Positions 52,740 through 63,948 of a DNA stretch of 64,000 nucleotides are shown piece by piece; the stretch's first letter is position 1, and each line of letters opens with the position of its first letter. The notes beneath the pieces are model-generated. The model worked only from the letters and a program-made list of their open reading frames with translations. It was not told the DNA's origin and did not search any database. This stretch comes from Suillus spraguei. Lineage: Eukaryota; Basidiomycota; Agaricomycetes; Boletales; Suillaceae. The stretch spans positions 21,278 to 85,277 of the forward strand of contig JABCPU010000293.1 of assembly GCA_016800925.1 (NCBI GenBank). Reading direction: 5' to 3'. The position numbers and the translations under genes are program-made.

Positions 52740-54110
52740 TTAGTTGGTAGTGGCCGCAGTGAACTCGGTTGCGGGAAAACCCGACGCGGCGGTTGGTGGT
52801 ATCAAATACGGTGTAGAAGCGCTGCATGAATACGTAGCCGTGACAAAGTCATAGTCACCTTGGCCAATTTGCGTGCCAAGGTCGCGAACCATGAGATATA
52901 TTATATCCTGCCACCACCAAGCCTGGCGTTGAGAGCACGAGGCCAGATTTGGGCGTTAGGGGTGAGAGAGAATATTTCCTGTGCAAAACGGTAAACAAGG
53001 GGTGAGTGCTAACAGAATAGACGTACGCCGCCGATATTGAAATTCAGGTTCTCCAGGGCACTGTACTGATCGCCGGTAATAACGAGAAGGTTAGTCGCAG
53101 GATCGTATTGACCGCCGGTCGCATCCTGGTACAGCCGAAAGGCCTCTATCGAACGCTAATTAGACCATTATCACTCGCTGCACTCTAGTGGATACACACC
53201 AGTGACAATCCAATGAGGGTGTAGCAAGAATCGACAATACCAACGACATTTTCTAAGATCGGTCTGGTCACTGTGGTGCCGTATGTGATGCTCTGACTAA
53301 AACCCCAATATTTTGATGTAGGCCAGATGTGCAGTGATAGGACTGAAACAAAGCAAATTCTATCAGTCTGGATTGATCTAGGAACTTAGCTTACGTGTAT
53401 GTAATGTCATGGATATGCAAGGTATTGTCAGTTCCACCGAAGGTGACTTGTCCAGCGGTTTCTTCCTGTGAACCGGCATAGGGCTGGAAAAAGACACCAA
53501 GATGTTCACAGGAATGACTCTTTGGCGATACAGGTTGCCAGTGAATGTCGGGATCGCCAATTCCGGCCTTAGAACCATGGTGCCGCATGACAAGAAAGAA
53601 GGCCCGACGCCAAGGACACCGTCAAAACCATCGAAGCCCTCTGACTGAGAGGCAACACCGATCGGCTGCCCGACGACAGTGAGCCCAGGACTGACAGAGA
53701 CGGTGTCGAAGAACAATATTCCTATAGATAATCGTAGGTATTTTCAACTTATGATATCATATTGTATGTCATACCGTCCATGGTTTCGTCATCATCGTAG
53801 GTGATCTCTATAACTCGGCGAGGGCGCGGCTGGTCCGGTTGGCGGTACTGAGAGGCACCAACCCATGTGTTCGCGCTACCGCTATCTAGAATCAAATTGT
53901 CTTCAATAATGTATTAGCAGCCCCATGTTTTTTCAGTATTGAACTGACAGCTTGTGGGGGGATCGCCAATGTTAACTGATATAGTGTAGGCTATAAGATT
54001 GTTTGTCAGAGGAACGTTAATCTGACGTTGTCCATGCTTGCTGCGATTCTAAGGGCCTGAAAACGAGCTCTATCATGCGCTACGAGGTTATAGTACCATT
54101 GGAGAAGTTT
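52740..54110 (-). pseudogene. Aspartic protease (A1/pepsin family), 5' truncated
   Basis: Secreted fungal pepsins cleave proteins at acid pH with two catalytic Asp. The propeptide end (LVAHDRARFQALRI) starts at about 54100; upstream DNA is the dispersed repeat, so the signal peptide is lost. After a frame break come PLTNNLIAYTISVNIGDPPT, the first site LILDSGSANTWVGASQYRQ, TYDDDETMDG, VSVSPGLTVVGQPIGVAS, GFDGFDGVLGVGP, TFTGNLYRQRVIPVNILG, GQVTFGGTDNTLHIHDI, IVDSCYTLIGL at the second site (DT/SG normally, here DSCYT), TPNAQIWPRALNA, IYLMVRDLGTQIGQG and the end FDTTNRRVGF, then a T4-run shift to PATEFTAATTN and the stop at 52740. The missing start, altered second site and two shifts mark it as a pseudogene. 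Confidence 0.8.
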
Positions 54111-54207
54111 AGCCTACTGGTAATGGGGACGGAGGTAGGGGAATTGGCAGCTTTAACGGCGATCCGTGATTGACAAAACTAGGACAAGTGTTAACAATGG
54201 AGCGGGG

Positions 54208-54305
54208 AACATGGCTGACTGGAAAGTAATATCATACTCAGTGGCCCATTATATATGTGCTAGCGAATTCAATGATGGCAATGTCCAGCACTTAGTGTTA
54301 GCCAC
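54208..54305. repeat. Third copy of the ~97-bp dispersed repeat
   Basis: It is the same orientation as 38632-38830 (GGAACATGGCTGACTGGAAAGTAATATC) and abuts the truncated 5' end of the protease pseudogene. Confidence 0.8.
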
Positions 54306-54781
54306 GTATGAAACGTCCCTGGAAAAAGCGATGACGAGATAGTTGCAATCTGAATCATCACGAGTGTGAGGATTAGGCTCCCCGATAAAGTGTGACACGA
54401 GGTGGTTTGCTTTAAAATATGCCAATACCAGGTGGCAGGAATTCACAATTCGCCTGTTTACCCACAGTTCAAATGTCACCATTAATGCATTGACCTGCCT
54501 CACGTTCATTTCCATGGAGATGCTGACCTATTATGAATGCACATTGGTAGAACATCCGCGTCAGTGCTGAAGCTAGTGTAGTAAACATTGCTAAGGAGAG
54601 CGGCGTCCACTTCTACCGCTGACCCGTCACAAAACTTGCTTATGTGACATGTGACAAGAAGCGCACACCTGTTGTTATTATACTTGAAGTTACGTGTCTC
54701 AAGTTCCGGTATAAAAATAGCGTGATCAATGGAGACGCATCAAGCACATGCCACGCTGCGCTAGTCTTGAATTCTTCTGCA

Positions 54782-55504
54782 ATGCTCGGACGTACGCCAC
54801 ATAGAACACCTCTTAAACGTGTCTCCCAAGGATCTCTCTTTGCTCTCTCGCGATCAGGTAACAACCCTGATGCGCCTCATGGTCTTGGCTTCATCGAGCC
54901 TGTAATGGCAGAGCTCATCGACGAAGTTGAGACGCTGCAGGCCAATGTAGAGGGCCTGAGGAACCTTAGCAACTCTCTGAAGACATTCAATGGAAGCTTC
55001 GCAAGCTGGCTATATGTCATGGACATGAACGCACTGACAGTAGACTGGCCACAGGTGAACCCTGGCACTCACGATGATCGAGTGTGTTGATCGCTCTCTT
55101 GTTGATGATCTGCCAGGCTCCAACGGACGCGTCGTTCCGGTTGGCTAAGCGACGAAGAGGTGTGTCATGTAATAAATTTATCATGTGCTTTCCAGGGTCT
55201 TCGACGTAACATGGAATCTGTAATAGAATTCATGATGGACAGCGATGAACGAGGTATCAAACGTGGGTGATCCTACTTCGTTGCATTATACATTAGCTCA
55301 CAAGTCTTTGCACGCAGTTATCGAGATCATCAGACCTCCCGATCTCAATCAGGCACGTGTCAACAAATGTTTGATTGCTTTAGTGAACCGGAAGATTGTC
55401 CAAAAGGAAAACAGTACTGTATGGCACAACCACTCGAGTAACAATGCATTCTTCTAATCCTTGAACAGGGCACAGTGCTTTACCATTGGACCAGATTATC
55501 GTGA
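54782..55504 (+). CDS. DAM1: DASH complex subunit DAM1-like protein
   Basis: Dam1 is the microtubule-contacting subunit of the kinetochore DASH/Dam1 ring. The start at 54782 gives MLGRTPHRTPLKRVSQGSL, then GLGFIEPVMAELIDEVETL, the coiled-coil part, and the diagnostic FASWLYVMDMNALTVDWPQ. The 62-nt intron at 55055-55116 leads to APTDASFRLAKRR. Further exons encode LRRNMESVIEFMMDSDERGI, and after an intron (55264-55318) IEIIRPPDLNQARVNKCLIA, LVNRKIVQKENST, and finally GTVLYHWTRLS with TGA at 55502-55504. The junction around 55160-55195 leaves a very short (36-nt) intron and a one-base phase problem, so one exon edge or base is wrong. The C-terminal part resembles a winged helix. Confidence 0.7.
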
Positions 55505-56435
55505 GATCCGATGTAGTGATGTGTGGATGCTCTCTATTGAACAACCCTGGTTCTCGCGCCTTTTGGATTTCCGTCATCATTTTTGCAGTAACTGCGCACG
55601 ATTTATTCGATTCCATCAATGCGGGGCGATGCAAAGGCTCGGGACGGTGCCGCTAAGAGATTCACACTCCTTATTGCGACTTGGATAGTGCACCTACATC
55701 CAAGGAAGTTTAAACCGTACCGTAGAAACCTTGATTAGATTGGGTTTTCATGTACCTTATCAGATGAATATAGCAATCAGCTGTTTAATCGTCCGAGGCC
55801 AAGCTTCTTCTGGATCTTTCGACATTTGAGTGAGCACAAGCTGTCGTTTGACCGTCTCTGCCTACAGTGCTTACTGCAATCATACAAACATCTATCGTGC
55901 TGAACTGCAATGGAACAACATGGGAATACATGTGAATCCTCGACCTCTCCTCGCCCTCTCACCTGAACTTCAATAACATAGTATGCATCCTGAGAGGTAT
56001 CACCCTCAAAATGCCTTGTTAGATTAATCCACACCACAAACTTCGACCGTGAAAATGAGTTGAGTTTGGGCAGCATCATGTATGTACTTCAGGGACGTAG
56101 AGCGCGGCGCACTCGAGTTAAGAAGCCTTAGCTAGCTGAGAATATTTGACAAGGGAATAGGTACATTGGGCTACTATTGCGGCATGATCGACATTCCCAC
56201 TTCTACGCACGGGTATGACCGGCATGCAGGGTGCTTGGGCCATCGAGTCGTCCGTCCAATTATCTTCTGCCCACTTTAAGGTAAACGTAGTATACAAGTA
56301 GGCTGAGCTCAAGCAGTGGTGCGACACGGGAGATGCCCGGAAAAATTACATAAATAAATGCTCGCATACAATGCAGCATACATGCCAAGAATATTAATGG
56401 TTACCTGAGCCTATACCCCTGCAGGAGAACGTCCA
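55505..56435. other. Unresolved region, possibly exons of an unknown gene
   Basis: Short open pieces on plus (SNQLFNRPRPSFFWIFRHLS near 55770-55830) and minus are not linked by clear splice sites. No family is recognised and no repeat was found. Confidence 0.35.
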
Positions 56436-59213
56436 ATGTCGAGCGTGAGCGCTAAGAGCGCGATATCTGGAAACACGGTGTACATGACGCAGTCTCTCAT
56501 ATGGGCACCTCAGTTTTCCCTTCCTTCCAGAGCCATCACGCCTGCGAGTCAGAGGGGAAGTGCAGCAGCGGACTTTGGACCTCCTATGCGGAGTGGGGCA
56601 CCCCCAGCATATGACGATCCATATGATTTGCTAAGTAGTAGGAATCCCAACCCGTTGTCCCCCACAGGCATCGATGTTCTGGATATACCAGCACCAGCAC
56701 CTTTCTCGTCTGCTTCGACGAACAGGAGACCTTTGCCGCCAGGTCTTGTCCCGTTATCTAGTCGCCATGCATGGAGGGACTCGTTGTCTGTGATCACTGG
56801 CTCGTCAAATGGCGCCGGTATCACAATCAATGTTCTCGATGCTAAGCCGCCACGAGCAGGTGATGGTTGGAGAAGCTCAGCCGGTGGCTTCCTCGGTGCC
56901 AGTGCAGGACCAGATCCAAGTGAACAGAGAACCTCGTTTGGAACTGTGAGTTTTGATAAGACTAAGACACTCTCAGCGGGTGTAAAACAACGCTACAAGA
57001 TTGAATATACCTAAGACACTCTAAACTAAGAGTCAGCTTAAGCTAAGTGGAACGAGTCGAGCAAGACATACCTCAGCGGGTGTAAAACAACGCTGAGGTG
57101 ACAGCAGATGACGAGAACGTTATTAAGTAGGAAGACGGTGAGATGCCGGTGCTGACAACACCAGAGAGCTATCGTGTGGTGAGGAAGGTGCCAAGAGACA
57201 GGTACAGTAACAAGACAGACAAAGACGATAAAGGACCTCGGAGGTTAATCCTCCGAGGTATTGTAGCATGCGTGCGTCAATCAACAACTGTCAACAAGTT
57301 TGGAGACCACTATATTCGTTGATACAGCCCCAAATCATCCATCAAGGAAATCCATTGATCTCTTAGCGATGATCTTTGCACTCTATGCGCTAGCACCTAA
57401 GCCCCTACTCTGCACGTTCATCTTCAGGCTCAGCACCTACATCCTTCGCACGAGTTTTTCAATCTCTCAGGGTCCAATTCTTCTCCTTCTGGAAATTCCG
57501 CCCAATCACGCATAGCACATTGCTGAACTCTAATCGACCGTTTGGTCCTATCTCGCCATCGGTGATTGTCAGTCATGGTAATAAATGCATCCAAACATCA
57601 TGTTATGTTTGCCTTAACTCTATCCGCAACAGCTTGGAAGAACGTGAGGCGACGGTACATTCCATGCAGCAAGAGATGGAATCTATGAGACAAAAGTATG
57701 TTTTTGTGTTTTTGGTATTTATCTGCCGGTAACGCCACATTCTTAGAATCTCCGAGTGTGAAGAAGGCAAAGCGCAAATTTAGATCTTGCAGAACACCGT
57801 AACGCTTCAGGAACAACACAAAAGACCTAGAGAGGAGGTGAGCCTTGCCAAACTTTACTGATAGCGCCTACTAAATTTTGACACAGGTTACAGAAGGCCG
57901 AGGCGCTATCAGTAAATACTTGAGAAAACTTTAGTTCAGCCGGATGTGCGCCTAACCTCTGAAGGCGAATCCATCAGGGAGCGACTCCGGATGACTGAAG
58001 CGGGACTGGAAGATATCCAGAATCTAGAAAGGGTGTCATCAGGACAGGGTGTGAGGCTCGCGCCGGAGCGCGATACACTCCTTGACAAACTCAAAATTGC
58101 ATACGCACAACTAACAGATGCGAAGCAAGAAGAGGATAGCTACGTGAAAGGTAGTTCAAGCACTCTTCTCGCAACGAGATTTTGATCATTACAGTAGGAT
58201 TCACAGAAACGCGAACATCATTGAAGGTCAGCCTCGCACCATTCAGTCTTTCATATTTACCTTTGCCCAGGCTCTTCAGGAACGTTTCGACGACCAGCTT
58301 GTTACTCTCAGGCTCACCAAGGAAAGTGTCGGCGAAGTTCAGGTAATCCCACACCTTCGCCTTGAGCTGAGCTCACCCATCTGCAGGAACGTCTGCAATC
58401 CGCGAATGGCGCAATTTTGGTAGCGTGTACTCCGATGCCATGTCTGCCAGCACATTTATTGCGTGACATAGGCTCTGAACGAAAACCTGGAAAAATCTAA
58501 CAACCGTGCCAGTGCTGCGGAGGAGTACGAACGCTCGCTGCAGCACTGGTGCGGTTGTTAGAGGAAGGAGCTTTCAGGCTGCCAAGTATATCTTTCTCGC
58601 CAGCAAGGCATTCAACGGGCCACAGAGCAGATAGCAGAACAACGCGCTCACGATGCCGATCGACAAGTCCAAGAGCTAAACTCTAAAACAGACACCCAAC
58701 GCGGCGAGCTGGGTGAGAAGCAACAAATCATATCCGAATTGACCCAGCGCCTGGCTATTGCCGAAATTCCTGATCAGCACGAACAAGAGCTCCTTGTCCT
58801 GAAAACACGCGTTTACGACCTTGAACGCCGTGCCGACCGGATTTCACTTGAAACGTTAGCGAACAGCGATCCCGATACTGAAGATGAGAAAGTCCTCGCA
58901 GCGCGGCGGGTGAAGTGGACGATCCTCCCGAACAGTCGACAAGACGACTGGTGGAGTACTCTAACCGTGCCATACCAGTTACCTGACCGCGACAGAAAAT
59001 TTTCAAAATCCTCAGAAATGGAGAAGGCCACAGATGAGGTTGGTGTTTTCTCACATCACCTGTCATCACGCCTCGAGTTTGTATCAGGCCCCAGGTCCAT
59101 CAAAGAAGAGGACGAGCAGGCGACAAAATCAGTAGTCAGCAGGGATGTACTACACCCAGTGCCTCCATTTACGATTGAACAGACTCCAGAAGGGTGGTCC
59201 AGTGTATGCTGAT
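56436..59213 (+). pseudogene. Pro/Ser-rich plus coiled-coil protein, degenerate
   Basis: A 192-residue Pro/Ser/Ala-rich frame (56436-57014, MSSVSAKSAISGNTVYMTQS) is followed by pieces of a long coiled coil: LEEREATVHSMQQEMESMRQ, then ISECEEGKAQI and an in-frame TAG near 57782, RLTSEGESIRERLRMTEAGL, PERDTLLDKLKIAYAQLTDA, LQERFDDQLVTLRLTKESV, LEKSNNRASAAEEYERSL, ATEQIAEQRAHDADRQVQEL and LTQRLAIAEIPDQHEQELL, ending ...TIEQTPEGWSSVC at 59213. Short introns with GTRNGT/CAG ends fit several joins. Stops and shifts in the middle indicate decay. Whether both halves form one gene is inferred from order only. No function is assigned. Confidence 0.4.
56972..57094 (+). repeat. 23-nt direct repeat 100 bp apart
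   Basis: CTCAGCGGGTGTAAAACAACGCT occurs at 56972-56994 and exactly at 57072-57094, with TAAGACACTCT also duplicated nearby. It looks like a recent partial tandem duplication inside the end of the Pro/Ser-rich exon. Confidence 0.9.
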
Positions 59214-59487
59214 TGTTTCAGCATCGTTATTGTGTACATCAGTATTTCTTTTGTTCAGTTTCAAGGCTGTAGTGAAACGCAAGATTGTTCGCTACCTTCG
59301 CGCGTGTTATAACATGTTTTACACAGGATCTGCTGTCCGATTTAGTATCAACAATGATACAAGACACGGGCGGTATGAACCGTAGATACACGTGTACACC
59401 TTCGATGCAATTGTTGGTGAAGTCGAACAAAATCGATACCGAAATTTGAGTGCGAGCAACTAAAATTGGCTATCTAAAATTGGTGAA

Positions 59488-60178
59488 CTAATCAGCTGCA
59501 CCCACATCTGGTGGATGATTTTGGAGGCGTTTTATCCTCTTTTGTATGAGGTCCATGTACGCGTTCATCAACATGTACTCCTCGTGCCGTCCTTTCTCCG
59601 TAGCTGGCACTTCCTCATCAGAAACCAAGCCAGGGTGGAAAGGCAGGCTTTTCGATGCTGCTCAGAATCCTGGGGGTTGATGCCATGAAGTTTCAGATTA
59701 TGTGTGAAAATCAGAACATCTGACCTTATCTGTAAGGCGCTGCTCGATGTTCTCAAGGCATATTGATGCCAGCGCGACTTCATGGGTCCTAAGTTAATGC
59801 CGGCTCTTCACCTAGTCCATATCATGCGAAACATTATTCACAGCATTTGCTTTCCATTGTCAATGGCACGTTCCATATCCTTGATCTTGGACTTCAGGGC
59901 AGCGACCTCCTGGACTTGCTGACTTGATCGAATTTCGAGGTCTCGAATGGTCTCGTTTTTAGCAGCAATTTCCTTATCCTTACTACTCCGTTAGTATGGA
60001 CCAGGGGTGAGGAATGGATGTCAGAAACATGGCTTTGCGTAAAGGTGGTGTCCCAAATCTGTTGAATGGCTACGCGGCCTGCGCCTGGATCTACTGCTTT
60101 GGGTATCTTCGTGGAAAAATCAGTATGAATTGCATGTGTTAGAGAGCTGTGAGAACACAGAACGTTTGGGTCAGCCAT
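59488..60178 (-). CDS. Small coiled-coil protein of unknown function
   Basis: The start at 60178 gives MADPNVLCSHSSLTHAIHTD, then VDPGAGRVAIQQIWDTTF. After an intron ending GTAGTAAG a heptad-rich stretch follows (DKEIAAKNETIRDLEIRSSQ, VAALKSKIKDMERAID). Further pieces are HEVALASICLENIEQRLTDK and the last exon VSDEEVPATEKGRHEEYMLM, NAYMDLIQKRIKRLQNHPPD, ending VGAAD at the stop 59488-59490. Internal splice choices are tentative, since a TGA after NGKQML must be skipped. The short acidic/helical architecture suggests a structural partner. It lies tail-to-tail with the degenerate coiled-coil gene. Confidence 0.5.
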
Positions 60179-60444
60179 CGTTAAAGTGGAGGTGATATAC
60201 AGAGATAGACTCGTGTGCAGTTTGAGCGTTATAGCGAGCATAAAGTTTAGGATGGTGCTGTGCATAGACGCGCCAGACTGGTTTATTTCATAATTAGTGT
60301 GTTGCTAGCGAACGGATCGGTTCCTCAGGCCCTTGCGCTGCGGCTACAAACCTGGAGTTATACACCATCTCTTGCGAGAATAGCTGCCACCATAAGAATT
60401 GATCGATGTCCAAGAGGGCAAAAAGAGTGGCCTGTAGTGCTGTG

Positions 60445-60513
60445 GGCAGAACTATTTCGAGGTAGTTCTGCCGACAGAACTGGCAGAATCTGGCAGAACC
60501 ATGTTCTGCCAAC
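60445..60513. repeat. Cluster of TTCTGCC/GGCAGAAC inverted motifs
   Basis: Within 70 bp the hexamer GGCAGA or its complement appears five times (GGGCAGAAC, GTTCTGCC, CTGGCAGAATC, CTGGCAGAACC, GTTCTGCCAA). It lies just upstream of the coiled-coil gene start. In style it resembles the palindrome cluster at 266-410. Confidence 0.65.
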
Positions 60514-60519
60514 GTGATG

Positions 60520-61391
60520 TCTTACAGATGCTAAGACTACCAACTACATCGATGTAAGACTGCTCGACAGCAACATAGAGTCGATATTCCATGTCCCATC
60601 TTCATTTGCATCACTGAGTCAAAGTCTTATCTTGTAACCAGGTTCGTTTCTATGAATGAATAACTGTGCATATCTTGAAAAGATTGAATCCTGGGCCTGA
60701 TTTGTTGTAATCTTTATGCATTATGCAATATAAGCATTCCTACTGTATATACAGCGTACAAAATAGAAAGTTTGAAACTTTTAGAGTCAGACGGCACACC
60801 AGAATACAATGCACATGTATATGATAAGTTTGCAAGTGAGCCGAAATCAACAGACTCGCGAGCTCGACGATGAAGAGAATTCTGTACTATGATGTATGCG
60901 ACGCGACCTGTCCGTAGACCTCCCAAGCTCACCACAATACTTAATCCGAATAAAAAAAGTCATGACTGTCATTAAAACCGATAGCGCATAGAAAGGCAGA
61001 CATGGATAAAATACGTAGTAAAAAGAACGCATAAACAATGACAAGAAACGCAGATCGACAATTCAATACAAGTGTGACAAAAAAGAGAAAAAGGATAAAA
61101 TAATTGTAATGCGATGCGATGTGTGGATGCGTGCATGAACGGGTGGTATGGGATTGGGTTAGGGTGATATGCCATAGCGAAGGATATGAAAGTATAAAGT
61201 TGAAACGAATGCGTTGCGTCAAAGAGAGCGAGGGACAGACAGACAGACAGACGAGGCACCCGAACCGTCCGATGCATGCACATTCCACACCGGAATACCT
61301 AATACTCGGTACGTTTTATCCATTGCAAATAGCACATAGGGAAACGGGAGTGGGGATAGAAAATACGCACTCCTCACCCCTCAATACTTGC
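60520..61391. other. Intergenic region between the small coiled-coil gene and the SLMAP-like gene
   Basis: This 870 bp includes a (GACA)5 tract at about 61235-61254 and an AT-rich stretch. It is the 3' flank of the SLMAP-like gene. No credible frame was seen. Confidence 0.45.
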
Positions 61392-63948
61392 TCATTCTGG
61401 TTTCATGCGATATAACACGGCAGCGGCCGCGACGCTCAAGACGAGGACGCCAACGGCAGCTGTTATTGTTGTCGATGCCGAATGCAGCTGCGCGCGAGGC
61501 GTTAGCACCAGTGATTATATGCGAATGAAAAATGAAAATACTCACCCGCTGCGTCACTTCCGTTTGCGTCTGCATCTGTAGTTGCAGTTTCTGCCCCACA
61601 GTATCCGTACCCCCAGAATCGGTAACAGATGATTCTGGAGTGAGAGGCTGCACGCCTTCGTGCTTCTCCGACTCGCCCTCTACCTCAGGCTCGCTCCCCG
61701 CAATCGACGGTCCAAGAGAAGGAGATCGCGATCGACCTGCATCATTCCCGTTCACAACCCCATTACCAGTCTTGTGCGCATCATCGTCCAACTCGATGGA
61801 AGACACAGATGGAGATCTCGAACGTCTTCGTCTTCGCGTTTTACCTCGACCAGGGTTAGAAGCGACACTAACAGGACTTGGAGGCGTCACCAGTCCTCCA
61901 CCTAATGGGTTCGTCACGTTCGCGGTATGCAGCTTGAGATCACCATTTTGAAGTCTTGCATGCGTTTGCGCTTGTACGTGCGAGGCAACGACAGTTGATA
62001 CCCGTGCATCTAGTCCATTTTCTAGCCCCTCAAAGGCCCGGCGTAGCCGTTCGCGCTCCGCGCCCCATTCTTCTTGCACTGCGCTCCATTGCCCCTCAAC
62101 GCCCTTCTTCCACTCTGCCATCAGCGCAGTCAACCCTTCTGTAGGATCTGGTTGCTGTTGTTTCTGTGCACGAAGCTGGGCCTCCACCGCGCTTTCCACA
62201 GCCTTGGCGAGTTTGGCCTCCACAGCTGCAGTGATCTGCGTCTCGAGCTGCCGGTCTGCAACCAGCGCCTCCAGCGCAGTGATTTTGTCCTGCAATGCAA
62301 CGATAGTTCCCTGAGCGGCAGCATGTTGCGCCGCTAGGGAGTGATTGACTTCCACAGCGCTATCTATGCGTCCGCTAAGAGCTACTAGCCGTGCTGAGAG
62401 CTCGTCTAGTGCAGGGTGTGATGGCTGTGGCGAAGGAGATCGTGGTCGTGGTCGAGATGTCGAAGGTTCAGTGTCTGGTGCACGAGAATGCACAAGCTCA
62501 TCCTCATCCATTCCCATTCCCGATGGCTCTGGCGTCCGTGGCCTACCCAGTTCCTCCCTCCTCCGTGCACGCTCCCGATCCTCCTCGTTCTCGTCCTGTT
62601 CTTCGCTCTCGTCCTCTTCCTCAACGCGCTCCAACTCATGCGGGGTGATTGTGCGAATGCTAGATGCATCATCGTCTTGTCCACGACGACCGCGTTCCAA
62701 GTCTCCGTTCATGCCATTGTCGTTTTGGGAACGTGCGGATGAAGCGTGGATAAGGTCGCGGAGAGCTGCAACCTCGGTCTTTATGGCCTCGTGCTCTGCA
62801 AGCATATCCTCGAGTGCGCGGACCTTGTCGACATGGCTTGCGAGGCTAGCTTGGGTCTCGTGTAGCTCTGTGCGCAGCTCGGAAAGGGCAGGGTGCTCTG
62901 GGGGAGGCGCAGGAGGTTCCGGATTCACAGGTGCGGTAGATGCAGGTGCAGGTGCAGACGTTGTCGAGGTTTGTTGTGAACGCACGGGAGGGAGTGATTG
63001 AGGGAAGTGCGGTAGATTTTGTGGCTGTGAAAATGGAGAGTCAGTATGTAGGGATGTAGAGAGTAACAGAGGACAGACCACGGAACCACCGAGCGTGTCG
63101 TGAATATCATTCATTGCAGTGCTTAGGGAGTGCAGTTCTGCGCCAGTCTCGCGACTCTTCTGGAGTTCGCTCTGAAGCCTGCTCAATATGTGGTCAAAAG
63201 TTAGGCCATTTTTTTCCTGGTGGCCGCATACTGCCGCCCATACCACCGAGCTGACTCTGGAGGGCAGGGCGGCGCTGTGAATGCGCAAAGCTAAAGTTAT
63301 TACTACTTCCAGATGATGAAGTGGCGGGAGGAAGGACGGAGGGATATTGGGGGGAAGAGATGCAGATGATGGGATGGCCTCTACGCGAGCAGCGAGATGG
63401 GCATCTTCGTCTGTGAACACGCACATGACGCGGGCGGCGACTTTGTGGTGGATCGTGGTCTTGTTGTCTTCACCAATGATGTCGATACCAAATTCCTGCG
63501 AAGGGATTGGATGGGTCAGACGGGGAAAAGTGAGGGGAGACATACCACAATATCATCGTTTTTTGAGCTCAAATGGCTCAGACTCGACTCCCTCTGGGCT
63601 GAGTCGCTCACCGTTGATGAATGTGCCATTAGAACTTTTCACGTCTTTGATGTATATCTTCCGGGACGTGGCGTCCGTCAGTCATTCCTCCGAAAAACAG
63701 GGAATAATGCACACCTTTCCACTGACCTCCCAAATCTCTGCATGTTGTCTGCTTAGTACTTTTGAGTCAAAATAACCGTTTCTCTCTCCTGGAATTGTCT
63801 TTGTGTTTGTCTGGCGCCCGATCTTTACGCGCTGACCATTGTGAAGCGAGATATGTTTTGGAATAAAAGTATCGTTTAGAGGGTAAAGGTATAGAGAAGG
63901 ATATGGCGGATGCACATGCGGAGAGGAAAAGGGTTGAGTTGGAGCCAT
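61392..63948 (-). CDS. FHA-domain, coiled-coil, tail-anchored protein (SLMAP/PRO45/Far10-like, STRIPAK)
   Basis: It starts at 63948 (MAPTQPFSSPHVHPPYPS). The FHA fold shows KIGRQTNTKTIPGERNGYFD, SRQHAEIWEVSGK, then an intron, IYIKDVKSSNGTFINGE and a second intron into EFGIDIIGEDNKT, so all phosphothreonine-binding signature residues (GR, S..H, N) are present. A Pro-rich linker and two coiled coils follow (RTELHETQASLASHVDKVRA; DKITALEALVADRQ), with an RS/SP-rich region between. After an intron (GTGAGT to GCGCGCAG) the protein ends in HSASTTITAAVGVLVLSVAA and LYRMKPE, a tail-anchor helix with TGA at 61392. This order is that of SLMAP, the membrane arm of the STRIPAK phosphatase/kinase complex controlling growth and mating. 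Near 63190-63330 a pair of compensating single-base shifts may exist around an A7 run. Confidence 0.85.

Noticed and set aside
62345..63001. Ser-rich 218-codon plus frame
   Set aside because: It is the complement of the RS/SP-rich and coiled-coil part of the SLMAP-like gene; the minus frame has the FHA and tail-anchor context.
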